From Crateriforma spongiae (GTDB lineage: Bacteria; Planctomycetota; Planctomycetia; Pirellulales; Pirellulaceae), in assembly GCF_012290005.1 (NCBI RefSeq), contig NZ_JAAXMS010000003.1, forward strand, positions 558,001-622,000: DNA of 64,000 bases, written 5' to 3'. Below, piece by piece: positions 47,676 to 56,053 of this stretch. Under the pieces are notes generated by a model. It was not told the DNA's origin and did not search any database. It saw only the letters and a program-made list of their open reading frames with translations. Each line of letters begins with the position of its first letter. The first letter of the stretch is position 1. The position numbers and the translations under genes were made by a program.

Positions 47676-48488
47676 ATGCGAAAATGGTTTCGGCGATTCG
47701 CCGCGGCTTGTGTGATCATCGCCGTGCTGGCCGGCGCGTGGGCGTGGTGGGCGATCCGCCAAACCCAACAGGTCCCAGAATTTTATCGCTTGGCGACTCA
47801 GCGCAGCGATGAAAGCGTCGCGGCCCAGGACCGGGTGCAAGCCGCCAGGCGGATGAACCAAAACGTTCAACGTTTGCAAGACGCCGCTCAACAACCCGGT
47901 GCCTGGCACGCGACGTTTTCCAATGAAGAAATCAATGCTTGGCTGGCCGAGGAACTGCCCAAGAGTTTTCCGCACTGGTTACAACGGGGGCTGTCAGAGC
48001 CTCGTGTTGCGATCGAAGACGGACGAATGTTGGCCGCGGCACGATTGAAAAACCGGCGGATTGACACGGTCGTGTCCTGCCAAGTCAGCGTGGAATTGAC
48101 CGAACAACCCAACATGTTGGCCATTCGTCTGGAAGATTTGCGGGCCGGTGCGCTGTCGATCCCCTGGGGGCATTTCTTGGATCGTATCAGCCGCGAGGCT
48201 GCCGTCGGCGACATTGATATTCAGTGGGACATGACCGAAACCGGCCCGGTCGCCCTGCTGGCGATCCCCGGTGAACATCCCGAATTTGCCATCCGCCCGG
48301 TTCTGGTGGAATCGATCCAGTTGGGACAAGGGCAGATCAGCTTGGCCGGACGTTCGGGCGAATCGGCCAAGACCGATTATCGTCCTAAGACCAGCATCCA
48401 CCGTTTCGTGTCCTATCAGCCGGATCCCAATTCCAGACGCCAGGCGTTGTTGATTCCCTCGGAAAAATCCAAGTCGCAGATCCGCTGA
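47676..48488 (+). CDS. Membrane-anchored protein of unknown function
   Basis: A 270-residue protein with one N-terminal membrane segment (FAAACVIIAVLAGAWAWWAI) and a soluble, probably periplasmic domain. The block TFSNEEINAWLAEELPKSFPHWLQRGLSEPRVAIEDGR looks conserved-like: a helix that positions an inactive-looking lipid-binding-style sheet. No enzyme motif. It starts 104 bases after the large secreted protein gene on the same strand, so may be co-transcribed. Its last 73 bases overlap the 3' end of the gene on the other strand. Confidence 0.65.
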   Translation: MRKWFRRFAAACVIIAVLAGAWAWWAIRQTQQVPEFYRLATQRSDESVAAQDRVQAARRMNQNVQRLQDAAQQPGAWHATFSNEEINAWLAEELPKSFPHWLQRGLSEPRVAIEDGRMLAAARLKNRRIDTVVSCQVSVELTEQPNMLAIRLEDLRAGALSIPWGHFLDRISREAAVGDIDIQWDMTETGPVALLAIPGEHPEFAIRPVLVESIQLGQGQISLAGRSGESAKTDYRPKTSIHRFVSYQPDPNSRRQALLIPSEKSKSQIR

Positions 48489-49030
48489 TCGGCTGCCTCC
48501 GCCAATAGCGACGACGGACTTTGCGGCAACGGCGAAAACGACAAGCGGCGTCGGTACGTCGTCTCCGGTGCAAGAGCATGTGCGTGTCGCATTGACGGAC
48601 AGTCATCAAACGCAATGTCCAGGCATGCGCCAGCGGGACGCTGACGAAAGAATCCCGAATCGACACGGCGGACGCTGCCGCGATTTCCCGAGACCAAGCC
48701 CTCGTAGTCCAGGTACTTATCACGATGGTCGGGTAACCGGGTCGCCGTGATTGCCAGTGGCTTGTCGGGAACCGGACGCATTCCCGGTGTCCACCGACCT
48801 CGTCGAACCGCACCACGATCCGAACCGACGTCGGTCTGCGAAAGTTCGACTCTTTCGGCCAGTGCCTGTTCCCATGGTTCGGGCACGACCGCGAACGTCA
48901 CCAAACCGTCGACGCCGGCGAACATCCAGTCAAAGTGCGAACGGTTGGTTCGGGATAGATTCGGCCCGACGTCGTGATACAAAATCACGAACCGTCCCTC
49001 GTCGGCAAAAGATCGAAACAGGTCAGACAT
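48416..49030 (-). CDS. Hypothetical protein, last gene of the ExbD-TPR operon
   Basis: A 204-residue protein beginning MSDLFRSFADEGRFVILYHDVGP. It contains LVTFAVVPEPWEQALAE, ATRLPDHRDKYLDYEGLVSGNRGSVRRVDSGFF and, near the end, LSFSPLPQ; the HRxxYLDYEGxVSGxRGxVRR stretch looks like a conserved core, which supports a real gene. No signal, no membrane segment. It begins 24 bases after the TPR gene on the same strand. Its C-terminal 24 codons overlap the converging membrane-protein gene by 73 bases. Function unknown. Confidence 0.6.
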   Translation of the reverse strand: MSDLFRSFADEGRFVILYHDVGPNLSRTNRSHFDWMFAGVDGLVTFAVVPEPWEQALAERVELSQTDVGSDRGAVRRGRWTPGMRPVPDKPLAITATRLPDHRDKYLDYEGLVSGNRGSVRRVDSGFFRQRPAGACLDIAFDDCPSMRHAHALAPETTYRRRLSFSPLPQSPSSLLAEAADQRICDLDFSEGINNAWRLELGSG

Positions 49031-49054
49031 CACTGCTTGCTTCACGACCGCCTT

Positions 49055-51565
49055 CTACTTGTCTGCCTTGTCGGACGCTTCGGTCAGCACCAAAGCCCGG
49101 AAAGCTTGTTTCAATTTTGAGTCATTCGGCGGACGAGTCAGTAAGACATAGCGTGCCCGCTTGTCCGCCTCGCTCGCACGTCCGGACAACCGATACAGTT
49201 TGGCGGCCCTCAGTCGTGCTTGGTACCAAGCATCGCTTCCCTGAGGAACGCCGGAGGCCAGCCGATCCCAAAGCTTGACCGCCTCTTTCCAGTCGTCTCC
49301 CCGGCGGCTATCGGACAAGTCGGATGCGGCACGTCGCAGTACGGCGATTCCACCCGGCGATGATGACAGCATGGCGTCGTACAGTGCGATCGCTTCATCG
49401 CTGCGGCCGAGCCAGATCAATCGTTCGGCGGCGGCGAAATCGTCCGGCGATAGTGTCGGCCACTGGATTAGCTGACCCGCGACATGCCGACGCATTCCCC
49501 GACGGTCTTTGGCGTCCCGCATCAGTCGCCACGCCATGGCTTTGGCCAAGTCCGCGTCATCCGGCGGTGGCATGGACGCGGACTTTCCACCTTGTCGCAA
49601 TCGCAGGAAAACATCCAAGGGCGGCCGCAAACCATCCAGCGACACCTTCGTTTCCTGCGTCACCTTTCTCAGATCCGACATGTCGGCGAATAGGACCAGA
49701 CATTCGGCCAAGGCCGCGACAGCGTCTTCGTCGGACCACTCCGGTGCATCGGTTGATTCCAAAAGTTTCGAAACAACGTCTTGCACCGGAGTCGGGCTCG
49801 ATGGTTCCGTGCCGTTGGAAAGGGCACGCACGCCGATCTGTGCGGCTTGTCTGATTTCATCGGGCACCCAGTGTTGCGGCGGATTCCACGCCAGGACATC
49901 GACGGCCCGCCAAGGCTGCCCGTTCCGTTCAAGGACCGTGCGTGCCCACTGCTTGGCGGACACCGCCTGTGACGATCCAGGCCATGACGTCACCATCGAC
50001 CGCAATTCCGTGATCAACGTTTGCGTAGCGATGGCGGGATCGGCTTCGCTTTGCAACACGATCGCCTGCAGCGCCAATGCGGGAGCCTGGCTGTACTCGT
50101 GGTGCTTCTCGGCGATGTCGCCTAGCAACCGTGCACCCGCGTTTGTGTCACCGGCTTGCTGATAGGCGACGGCCGCTTGGATGGCGTATTGCGAAGCCAG
50201 CTTGGCCGCCGGCGCTCGCGTTGCCGCGGCACGAAGGCTTTCGGCCGCTTCGCCATATCGCCCGGACCGAAGGTGATCGCGGCCAGAAATCGCCAACAGT
50301 TCGACACGTGAGGCGATCGACCCCGGATCGTCACCGGCATCGGCCAGCAACAAGGATTCGGCTCGACGGCGTGCGAACTTTCCGTGTCGCTGTCCGATCG
50401 CATCGACCCACCAGGTAATTGCGGCGGCCGAATCCGTTGGTGCATCGGAGGACTCCGACAACGCCATCAAGTATCGCAAGCGTGCGCCATCCATTGCGAT
50501 GGACGATGACGCGGAACTTGGCGTGCCGCCGTAAAACGTTTTCAAGTCGCCAAGGGCACTGCTGAGGTTGCCTTCGGCAATCGCCAGGCGAATGTCCAAC
50601 GCCATCCATTGTGGATCGGATGATCGACCGTCCATCGATTCCAGTCGGCGTCGGGCTTCGTCCAAACGTCCGGCTCGCAATAGCGATTCTGTCCATAATC
50701 GTTCCATCGCGTTTCGAGCCTCCGAGCCTTCGGGCAAGCCCGCGGCGGCGTCGGCGGCCAAACGCACGGCGGTGGCGGCACTGCCCACAAAATCTCGGCT
50801 CTGGGGATCAAACAGCTCGGTACGCAGGAGTGCACCGGAGACACGCGCGATGCCGATTCGCTGTCGCAACTGCAACAAATCTTGAATCATCGCGTCACGC
50901 CTATCGTCGCCCGGCGGCGTCAACCGCTGCAGCAATTGTCGCCGGTCTTGGACGGCGTCGTCGACACGGCTTGCCAATTCGTCCAGCCCGCGTTCGACGT
51001 CCAGCATCAATCGCATCGCACGATCGACCAACGATTCGTCACCCCGCCGCTGGATCGCGTCCAGAACGGTCGATTCCGCGACGGTTCGACGAGCCGTCCA
51101 GATGGACCACCGCAAGAACCAGCGTCGCGAATGATCTGGATATGCCCGCAGAAACGACTCGGCCGGTTCAATCACGCTTTGAATCATCGATGACGGATCT
51201 TCCGCATCACGGCGCAAGATCAACGCTTGGACCTCAATCGATTTGGCCAGCCACCAGACCCCCGCGTCGCTTTGCGGTGCCAACTGGCCTCGATTTCGCA
51301 TGCACCACCCAAGAGCCTCGTCCAACGCGGACGCTTGGATCATTCGATCGGCAACGTCGGCCGAACGAACAGTCGACCAGCGACCGACCGGCCCGTCTTG
51401 GGCGGCAGCGGACAGCGACGGTGAAACCACAGCCATCATTGTGGCCAGCACCATCGCACACCAAATTCGCACCCGGGACCCAGTGGAGGCTCCGGTGCAA
51501 CGACTAGTTGGCAAAGTGTTGTGGTGCGACAGGTGACTTGTGCAATTCAGTGTGCTGGAAATCAC
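49055..51565 (-). CDS. Secreted TPR-like repeat protein
   Basis: An 836-residue protein. After about 35 residues comes a signal-like segment (CAMVLATMMAVVSPSLSAAAQ). The rest is helical repeats with TPR-like pairs, for example SGRDHLRSGRYGEAAESLRAAATRAP, YAIQAAVAYQQAGDTNAGARLLGDIA, AERLIWLGRSDEAIALYDAML and ARLRAAKLYRLSGRASEADKRARYVL. It is probably periplasmic. Start GTG at 51563-51565 overlaps the stop of the second ExbD gene (GTGA), so the TPR protein is likely made together with the ExbD pair and may be a partner of a Tol/TonB-like motor. Confidence 0.75.
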   Translation of the reverse strand: MISSTLNCTSHLSHHNTLPTSRCTGASTGSRVRIWCAMVLATMMAVVSPSLSAAAQDGPVGRWSTVRSADVADRMIQASALDEALGWCMRNRGQLAPQSDAGVWWLAKSIEVQALILRRDAEDPSSMIQSVIEPAESFLRAYPDHSRRWFLRWSIWTARRTVAESTVLDAIQRRGDESLVDRAMRLMLDVERGLDELASRVDDAVQDRRQLLQRLTPPGDDRRDAMIQDLLQLRQRIGIARVSGALLRTELFDPQSRDFVGSAATAVRLAADAAAGLPEGSEARNAMERLWTESLLRAGRLDEARRRLESMDGRSSDPQWMALDIRLAIAEGNLSSALGDLKTFYGGTPSSASSSIAMDGARLRYLMALSESSDAPTDSAAAITWWVDAIGQRHGKFARRRAESLLLADAGDDPGSIASRVELLAISGRDHLRSGRYGEAAESLRAAATRAPAAKLASQYAIQAAVAYQQAGDTNAGARLLGDIAEKHHEYSQAPALALQAIVLQSEADPAIATQTLITELRSMVTSWPGSSQAVSAKQWARTVLERNGQPWRAVDVLAWNPPQHWVPDEIRQAAQIGVRALSNGTEPSSPTPVQDVVSKLLESTDAPEWSDEDAVAALAECLVLFADMSDLRKVTQETKVSLDGLRPPLDVFLRLRQGGKSASMPPPDDADLAKAMAWRLMRDAKDRRGMRRHVAGQLIQWPTLSPDDFAAAERLIWLGRSDEAIALYDAMLSSSPGGIAVLRRAASDLSDSRRGDDWKEAVKLWDRLASGVPQGSDAWYQARLRAAKLYRLSGRASEADKRARYVLLTRPPNDSKLKQAFRALVLTEASDKADK

Positions 51566-52038
51566 GGTGCAACCTGCGGCGACACGGCGTTGTCCGATGC
51601 GTCATCGGTGGCAAACAGTACTCTTGCCGCTCCTGCCGACCGCGCGACGTCATAGATATGCACCGCATCGTCCATGGTGATGCTGCCGTCCGGGTCGATC
51701 ACCACCGACGGTTCCACGTCCAGTGCCAGAATTTCCGCCAATCGCTGATGCAATTGGTCCGCGGAATCGATCGCTTGCCCGTTCATGCGGATTTGCATGA
51801 TGCCGGATGATTCGATCAACCGGACAACGATTTCATCAAAGGATTCCACCGGTTGATCGGCGGTTTGGACTTCACTGGTTCCTTGCGGCGGTTGAACAAT
51901 TGAACTGGGTAGATCGAATTCGGGCTTTTCGAAACTGCTGGTCCAGACAAAAAACACCAGCAACAAGAACACGACATCGATCATCGGCGTCATCTTGACC
52001 TCCAATGATGTTGCTTCGCTGGCGGCGGGAACCTTCAT
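51562..52038 (-). CDS. ExbD/TolR-family biopolymer transport protein (second of a pair)
   Basis: A 158-residue protein. A short cytoplasmic N-terminus is followed by KMTPMIDVVFLLLVFFVWTSSF (14-35), the ExbD membrane helix with the proton-path Asp (MIDVVFLL), then a periplasmic domain ending in YDVARSAGAARVLFATDD. It partners in other systems with ExbB/TolQ to use proton-motive force. It overlaps the first ExbD gene and the TPR gene by four bases on each side. No ExbB gene is next to it. Confidence 0.88.
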   Translation of the reverse strand: MKVPAASEATSLEVKMTPMIDVVFLLLVFFVWTSSFEKPEFDLPSSIVQPPQGTSEVQTADQPVESFDEIVVRLIESSGIMQIRMNGQAIDSADQLHQRLAEILALDVEPSVVIDPDGSITMDDAVHIYDVARSAGAARVLFATDDASDNAVSPQVAP

Positions 52039-52469
52039 CGCGCTGATCCCCCGACACGTGACTTTTGAACTGACAGTCGCACATCGTGGATGCCTGTGTC
52101 GGCGACAGTCCGCAACACCGGTTCGACGGAACGATACGCGGCGAAGCGATGAGCTCGAATACGGACCGCGGCATCGGATTCATTGCGGCGAAGATGATCG
52201 TTCAAAATTGCCAGCAGGTCATCGGGGTTGACCGCGACCCCGTGGACGACGACGCGGCCCGCTTGGTCGACATTGATGGTCAGAGCGGCTCGCTGGGGAT
52301 CGGCATCGGCCGACGTCTGCGCACCGGGCAAGTCCATCGGCAAACGGCTTTCGCGTCGTGCCAAATGGCTGGACACGAGGAAGAAAATGATCAACAGAAA
52401 GACCACGTCGATCATCGGCGTCATGTTCGCGCCCAACGAACCACGTTGCCGCGACTGAGGAATTTTCAT
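52035..52469 (-). CDS. ExbD/TolR-family biopolymer transport protein (first of a pair)
   Basis: A 144-residue protein with NMTPMIDVVFLLIIFFLVSSHL (15-36) as the ExbD membrane helix with its Asp, and a periplasmic domain containing LTINVDQAGRVVVHGVAVNPDDL and ADTGIHDVRLSVQK. It resembles the adjacent paralogue only in the membrane helix. First gene of the ExbD-ExbD-TPR-hypothetical run. The region before it (52470-52938) holds a terminator-like structure instead of an exbB gene. Confidence 0.88.
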   Translation of the reverse strand: MKIPQSRQRGSLGANMTPMIDVVFLLIIFFLVSSHLARRESRLPMDLPGAQTSADADPQRAALTINVDQAGRVVVHGVAVNPDDLLAILNDHLRRNESDAAVRIRAHRFAAYRSVEPVLRTVADTGIHDVRLSVQKSRVGGSAR

Positions 52470-52610
52470 TCCGTCAGTCTAGGCGTCGTCGCGTTCACCG
52501 CAATCCGATCACCGGATCCGACGAAACGCACTCGCCAAACGGTTGAGGACCTTGGCTGCGGGGCCTGCGCAAAACTCTGCGGGGGCTGCGATCAAGAACG
52601 GCACCGGCGC

Positions 52611-52652
52611 AAAAAAAATCCCAGCCCGCGCCGTGGCCCCGCGCGGGCTGGG
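52611..52652 (-). terminator. Very strong intrinsic terminator in the exbD leader, minus strand
   Basis: On the minus strand CCCAGCCCGCGC (complement of 52641-52652) pairs perfectly with GCGCGGGCTGGG (12 bp, 9-base loop) and is followed by A and eight T's. It lies 142 bases upstream of the first ExbD start, with no gene on that strand before it, so it ends either a small RNA or an attenuated leader. Confidence 0.85.
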
Positions 52653-52800
52653 AAATCGTCCATCGCGAATCATCGACCTGACGTGCCCCGGTCAAGTCTT
52701 GCCACCTCGCGATGATTAGATCGTTACCCCACAAACAGTCTGTTTGCCTTGCCCATGACCAAACATCGGACGAGAAAGCAGGTTTGCCAAATGCGGTTAG
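52653..52800 (-). ncRNA. Candidate small RNA or attenuator leader upstream of the ExbD operon
   Basis: In the gap 52470-52938 no gene is supported. Minus-strand sequence just before the terminator can fold: CATCGCGA (52661-52668) pairs with TCGCGATG (52707-52714), and GACGTGCCCCGGTC can pair internally within that loop. The combination of a folded region, a strong terminator and a downstream operon fits transcription attenuation or a small RNA. It does not match tRNA, SRP RNA or tmRNA by eye. The 5' end is a guess. Confidence 0.35.
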
Positions 52801-52938
52801 GTGCAAAATGAGCGTTGAATCTTGGGGATAATTGCTTGAAGCTCAGGTGTGGGTGTCCATGGCACCCTGCATGCCCCTAGTGGCGGAATGCCGGTCATTG
52901 GTCGGGTCTGAGCATTGGTTCAAAGTGTACGGTTGTGA

Positions 52939-53553
52939 ATGATTCGGGGGCCGCGTGTGTCTGTGGAGACGAAGTTTCGAAAAATCCAGCGGCTGCTCCG
53001 CCACGACAGCGACTTGGCTTGGCAGGTGTTCATCGAGACCTACGACCGGATGATTCTGGCTTGGTTGGAACAAGCCGGTGTCCAGTCCGCCGACGCGTTG
53101 GACATCCGTCAGGAAGTTCTGACGACCGTGCATTCGGAAATCGAGACCTTCGTTGATTCGGGCGATGAAACCTGTTTTCCACGTTGGCTGCGCCGGGTGA
53201 CCGCCAATCGCATGCGACGTTTGTGGGCCTCACGCGATCGGCGACACGATTGTGCACTGGTGGCGGATTTGTCGTCGATCGCTGACCAGCTGGAAGACCA
53301 TCGCAGCGAGTTGTCTTCGCGGTGGGACCGACAGTACGAAACCGAGTTGGTCCAGCAGTATTTGGACGCCTTGGGCGATCGGTTCAGCAAACGCAACCTG
53401 GATGCGTTTCGCCGCGTCGTCCTGTGCGAAGAACCCCAGGCGGTGGTTGCAGAAGACCTGGGAATGACGCTGGGCGGATTGCGCGTCGCACAGCATCGCA
53501 TCTTGCGGGCGCTGCGTCGCAATGCAGACGCCACCCATTGTGCGGCCGGCTAG
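52939..53553 (+). CDS. ECF-like RNA polymerase sigma factor
   Basis: A 204-residue protein. Region 2 reads AWQVFIETYDRMILAWLEQAGVQSADALDIRQEVLTTV, with the D(I/L)xQEV core near residue 55; region 4 is LDAFRRVVLCEEPQAVVAEDLGMTLGGLRVAQHRILRALR, a helix-turn-helix. It resembles the planctomycete group of ECF factors without an adjacent anti-sigma gene; the next gene is a converging LuxR-type regulator. Start ATG at 52939; a GTG a few codons later is an alternative. Confidence 0.8.
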   Translation: MIRGPRVSVETKFRKIQRLLRHDSDLAWQVFIETYDRMILAWLEQAGVQSADALDIRQEVLTTVHSEIETFVDSGDETCFPRWLRRVTANRMRRLWASRDRRHDCALVADLSSIADQLEDHRSELSSRWDRQYETELVQQYLDALGDRFSKRNLDAFRRVVLCEEPQAVVAEDLGMTLGGLRVAQHRILRALRRNADATHCAAG

Positions 53554-53565
53554 TTTTCGCCGGCC
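53544..53565. terminator. Hairpin spanning the sigma factor stop codon
   Basis: GGCCGGC, loop TAGTTTTC (containing the TAG stop), GCCGGCC: a perfect 7-bp stem between the converging sigma and LuxR-type genes. No T-run; it may slow or end transcription on both strands. Confidence 0.4.
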
Positions 53566-53635
53566 AATCGCGCATGGAGCATGTCTCGCGGTCGGTCGAA
53601 GTGGTCGGCACACGCGGGACCGCACTGTGGCGATC

Positions 53636-54409
53636 TTACGCTGTTGGATCACTGCTGCTTCGATAGGGCGATTCGGCAACCGCTTGTGGTTGATTGTCAG
53701 AGGTGTGTTGCCAATGTGGTCCGGCCACCTTGCTGGTGCCCGGGTCGATCCGACAATGCACGCAGCCACCCCATTGCTCATGGCAACGCAATTCGGTCAC
53801 CAGTCGAGCCAATTCCACAGCATTTTCCACGTTCAGTTTGGCCAGCACCGTGGCCCGGTCCAGTTCGACGGTCCGCTTGCTGATTTCCAAACTGTTGGCG
53901 ATCCATTTGTTCTGCCGACCTTCCAGCACCAAGTGAACGATCTCGCGTTGGCGTGGAGACAGCGTTGCATACGCGGCTTTGGCATCGGCCATGCGGCGAT
54001 TCAGGCCTGCCTTTTCAGCGTCGACTCGCATCGCATTTTCAATTGCCGCTCGCAAAGTCAATGTTCCCACGTCGATTGGGAAGACATCCATCGCACCGCA
54101 CCGCATCCACTTGGTCGCCACCGCCATATCGGGACGGTCGGTCAGAACCAGCCATGGGATCGGAACTTCGTCGGCGATGTCACGAAGCGACAGGAAGCTT
54201 GGGGGGATCCCCTGGCTTTCAAAGATCACCGCACAACTGGGGTGCGATGCGTCGCGAACACACGCGTACTCACTCGGCCCGGTACAGAATTGAAGCGCCC
54301 ACTGAGCCGATTCACAGCTTGCCGCCACTGCATCGGCTTGGTCGCGAACGGCTGCGACCAAAAACAACGTGTTGGTACCCACTTTGCCACCTAACCCGAC
54401 CAACGCCAT
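53636..54409 (-). CDS. LuxR/FixJ-type regulator with degenerate receiver domain
   Basis: A 257-residue protein laid out like FixJ. Residues about 13-130 follow the receiver fold (LFLVAAVRDQ, CAVIFESQGIPPSF, IPWLVLTDRPDMAVATKWMRCGAMDVFPIDVGTL), but the phospho-acceptor Asp is absent (VIFES where VLDxR would be) and the Lys before the conserved Pro is Phe110. Residues about 146-204 are a LuxR helix-turn-helix (LSPRQREIVHLVLEGRQNKWIANSLEISKRTVE). A 50-residue Ser/His-rich tail follows. It probably works without phosphorylation or through a different signal. No histidine kinase gene is nearby. Confidence 0.8.
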   Translation of the reverse strand: MALVGLGGKVGTNTLFLVAAVRDQADAVAASCESAQWALQFCTGPSEYACVRDASHPSCAVIFESQGIPPSFLSLRDIADEVPIPWLVLTDRPDMAVATKWMRCGAMDVFPIDVGTLTLRAAIENAMRVDAEKAGLNRRMADAKAAYATLSPRQREIVHLVLEGRQNKWIANSLEISKRTVELDRATVLAKLNVENAVELARLVTELRCHEQWGGCVHCRIDPGTSKVAGPHWQHTSDNQPQAVAESPYRSSSDPTA

Positions 54410-54619
54410 TCATCCGGACAGTAGTGGTCCGCACGATGCCCATACGTTGGATCGGTTGAAAGTCTTGTTGCCCTGTTTCCTCAAATGTTGGTTGATCAGG
54501 AGTGCTGCCGCCTGCTGGCACGGATGATCCACACTTTCTATTAGCGTCCATTCATGGCCCCAAATTACGGCTGGGCGTCAAAAAAACACGGAAAAATCTC
54601 GATTGTTTTCCTTTCGTTT

Positions 54620-54633
54620 TATACTTCGCGAAG
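54620..54633 (+). promoter_or_regulatory. Candidate -10 element and small palindrome
   Basis: TATACT (54620-54625) lies in the most A/T-rich part of the 421-bp gap 54410-54830 and overlaps CTTCGCGAAG, a 10-bp palindrome (54624-54633). A good -35 hexamer is not obvious. If used, it would give a leader of about 200 bases for the small acidic membrane protein gene. Nothing else was found in the gap. Confidence 0.25.
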
Positions 54634-54830
54634 CGGTTTTCGGCATGTCGAACACCCGTGTGCTCAACCCTCGCCGCAGTGCGCCATTTTGTCATCGCGC
54701 GACGGCACAGGGATGTTAATTTGCCGCTGATCCCTCCAGCGATCTCGTTTTGTCTCTGGAAAGATGGCCAAGCGGCCGTCGAGATGAATACTCCCAAGCC
54801 AGCAGTTGGTTGGCGCCACGCCAAATTTCG

Positions 54831-55082
54831 ATGAATGATCTTGATGACCCATGGGATGACGATGCCGTCGAAGGCGAAGAATGGGGGGCCGAAGATTGGG
54901 ACGACGATTTCGATTACGACGAATACGTTCGCGCGAACCACGGCGGCACCGGTCCGCTTGAATCGGCATCCTGGAACACGTCCATTCGCCCATTGTGGCG
55001 GTACACGACATTGGCAATCCTGGGCGCCGTGATGCTGGGAGTCTTGGCATCAGTCTGGCAAGCGTTTGGCAGTGATCGATGA
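54831..55082 (+). CDS. Small acidic single-pass membrane protein
   Basis: An 83-residue protein: a strongly acidic N-terminal half (DDPWDDDAVEGEEWGAEDWD, Asp/Glu/Trp-rich) and one membrane span near the end (TTLAILGAVMLGVLASVWQAF). No recognised family. ATG at 54831 follows the A/T-rich region; the frame is open from 54750. It precedes birA by 131 bases on the same strand. Confidence 0.6.
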   Translation: MNDLDDPWDDDAVEGEEWGAEDWDDDFDYDEYVRANHGGTGPLESASWNTSIRPLWRYTTLAILGAVMLGVLASVWQAFGSDR

Positions 55083-55213
55083 ATGCTCTTGTCTTTGGCC
55101 GGCCACCCACTGGCTTGGCGACCGCCCGATCATGGGCGGTGGTCGTCGCCGCTTCGTTTTGATGCGACGTCTGCCTCGCTGTGTTTTATGTCCTTCGTTT
55201 TTTGCCCAAGCCC

Positions 55214-56023
55214 ATGCAATCGGAAATTGATCCGTCTGGAAAAGTCGCTGTCAAACGCTTGCTGGATGAACAGGTTTGCGCCACGGCTGTGTATTTGCCG
55301 GAAACGGCATCGACCAACACGCTGGCCATTCACCAAGTCCGCAGCGAAGCGATGGATTCGTCCCAACTGCCTCGCTTGGTGCTGGCTGACCAGCAAACCG
55401 GCGGTCGCGGCCGAATGGGACGTCAGTGGGAAAGCGATGATGGCACGCTGACGTTCAGCCTGGTCGTCGAAGCGGGAACGATGGAAACATTGCCATTGGC
55501 GGTGGGTGTCGGAATCGCACGGGCGATCGATTTCGAATTCGCTCCCCTGATGTTGCGTTTGAAATGGCCCAATGATTTGATTCTTGGGGATTCCAAACTG
55601 GGCGGCATTTTGTGCGAAGCGGTCCAGGAATCGACGCCCACACCATCGGGCAAACGTCGCGTCATCGTGGGCGTCGGCTTGAACGTGTCCAGTGCGCCGG
55701 ATTTCGTCGGTCCTGATGTTCCCCCCGCGATCTCGCTCAGCCAGCACGTCGGGCGTCCCATCAAACGCTATGACGTGCTGTTTCCGATCGTGTCCGGAAT
55801 CTTGTCGACGCTATCCGAACTAGAGAATGCACCGGAGTCAGTGCTGGGCGAATTTCGCAGTCGATGCTGGCTGTCCGGCCAACTGATCCGGTTCACGCGC
55901 GGTAATGAACCGATGACCGGCCGATGCTTGGGAATCGATCCCACCGGCCACCTTCGTGTCCAGACTCAGGATACGATTCTGACGTTGGGATCGGGCGACG
56001 TTCAAAGGCTGCGGCCCGCCTAA
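55214..56023 (+). CDS. birA: Biotin--[acetyl-CoA-carboxylase] ligase
   Basis: A 269-residue enzyme that attaches biotin to the carrier protein of acetyl-CoA carboxylase. TASTNTLA holds the family's ST(N) motif; the biotinyl-AMP loop is GGRGRMGRQW at 63-72; LKWPNDLIL at 116-124 carries the catalytic Lys; KLGGILCEAV follows. A C-terminal SH3-like domain is present (GEFRSRCWLSGQLIRFTRG). There is no N-terminal helix-turn-helix, so it is the non-repressor type. ATG at 55214 is preferred to GTG at 55181. It converges on the DUF1080 gene with a 30-base gap. Confidence 0.93.
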   Translation: MQSEIDPSGKVAVKRLLDEQVCATAVYLPETASTNTLAIHQVRSEAMDSSQLPRLVLADQQTGGRGRMGRQWESDDGTLTFSLVVEAGTMETLPLAVGVGIARAIDFEFAPLMLRLKWPNDLILGDSKLGGILCEAVQESTPTPSGKRRVIVGVGLNVSSAPDFVGPDVPPAISLSQHVGRPIKRYDVLFPIVSGILSTLSELENAPESVLGEFRSRCWLSGQLIRFTRGNEPMTGRCLGIDPTGHLRVQTQDTILTLGSGDVQRLRPA

Positions 56024-56053
56024 GCGTTGCGGGACACATGGGGACCCCTGGGC

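Noticed and set aside
52653-52800. SRP RNA or tmRNA in the exbD leader
   Set aside because: A GTCAGGTC stretch recalls SRP RNA, but the conserved GGAAGGAAGCA loop is absent and no tRNA-like ends for tmRNA are present.
52495-52806. 103-codon minus-strand frame upstream of exbD
   Set aside because: It reads straight through the 12-bp terminator stem and has a composition unlike the nearby proteins; it is not an ExbB.
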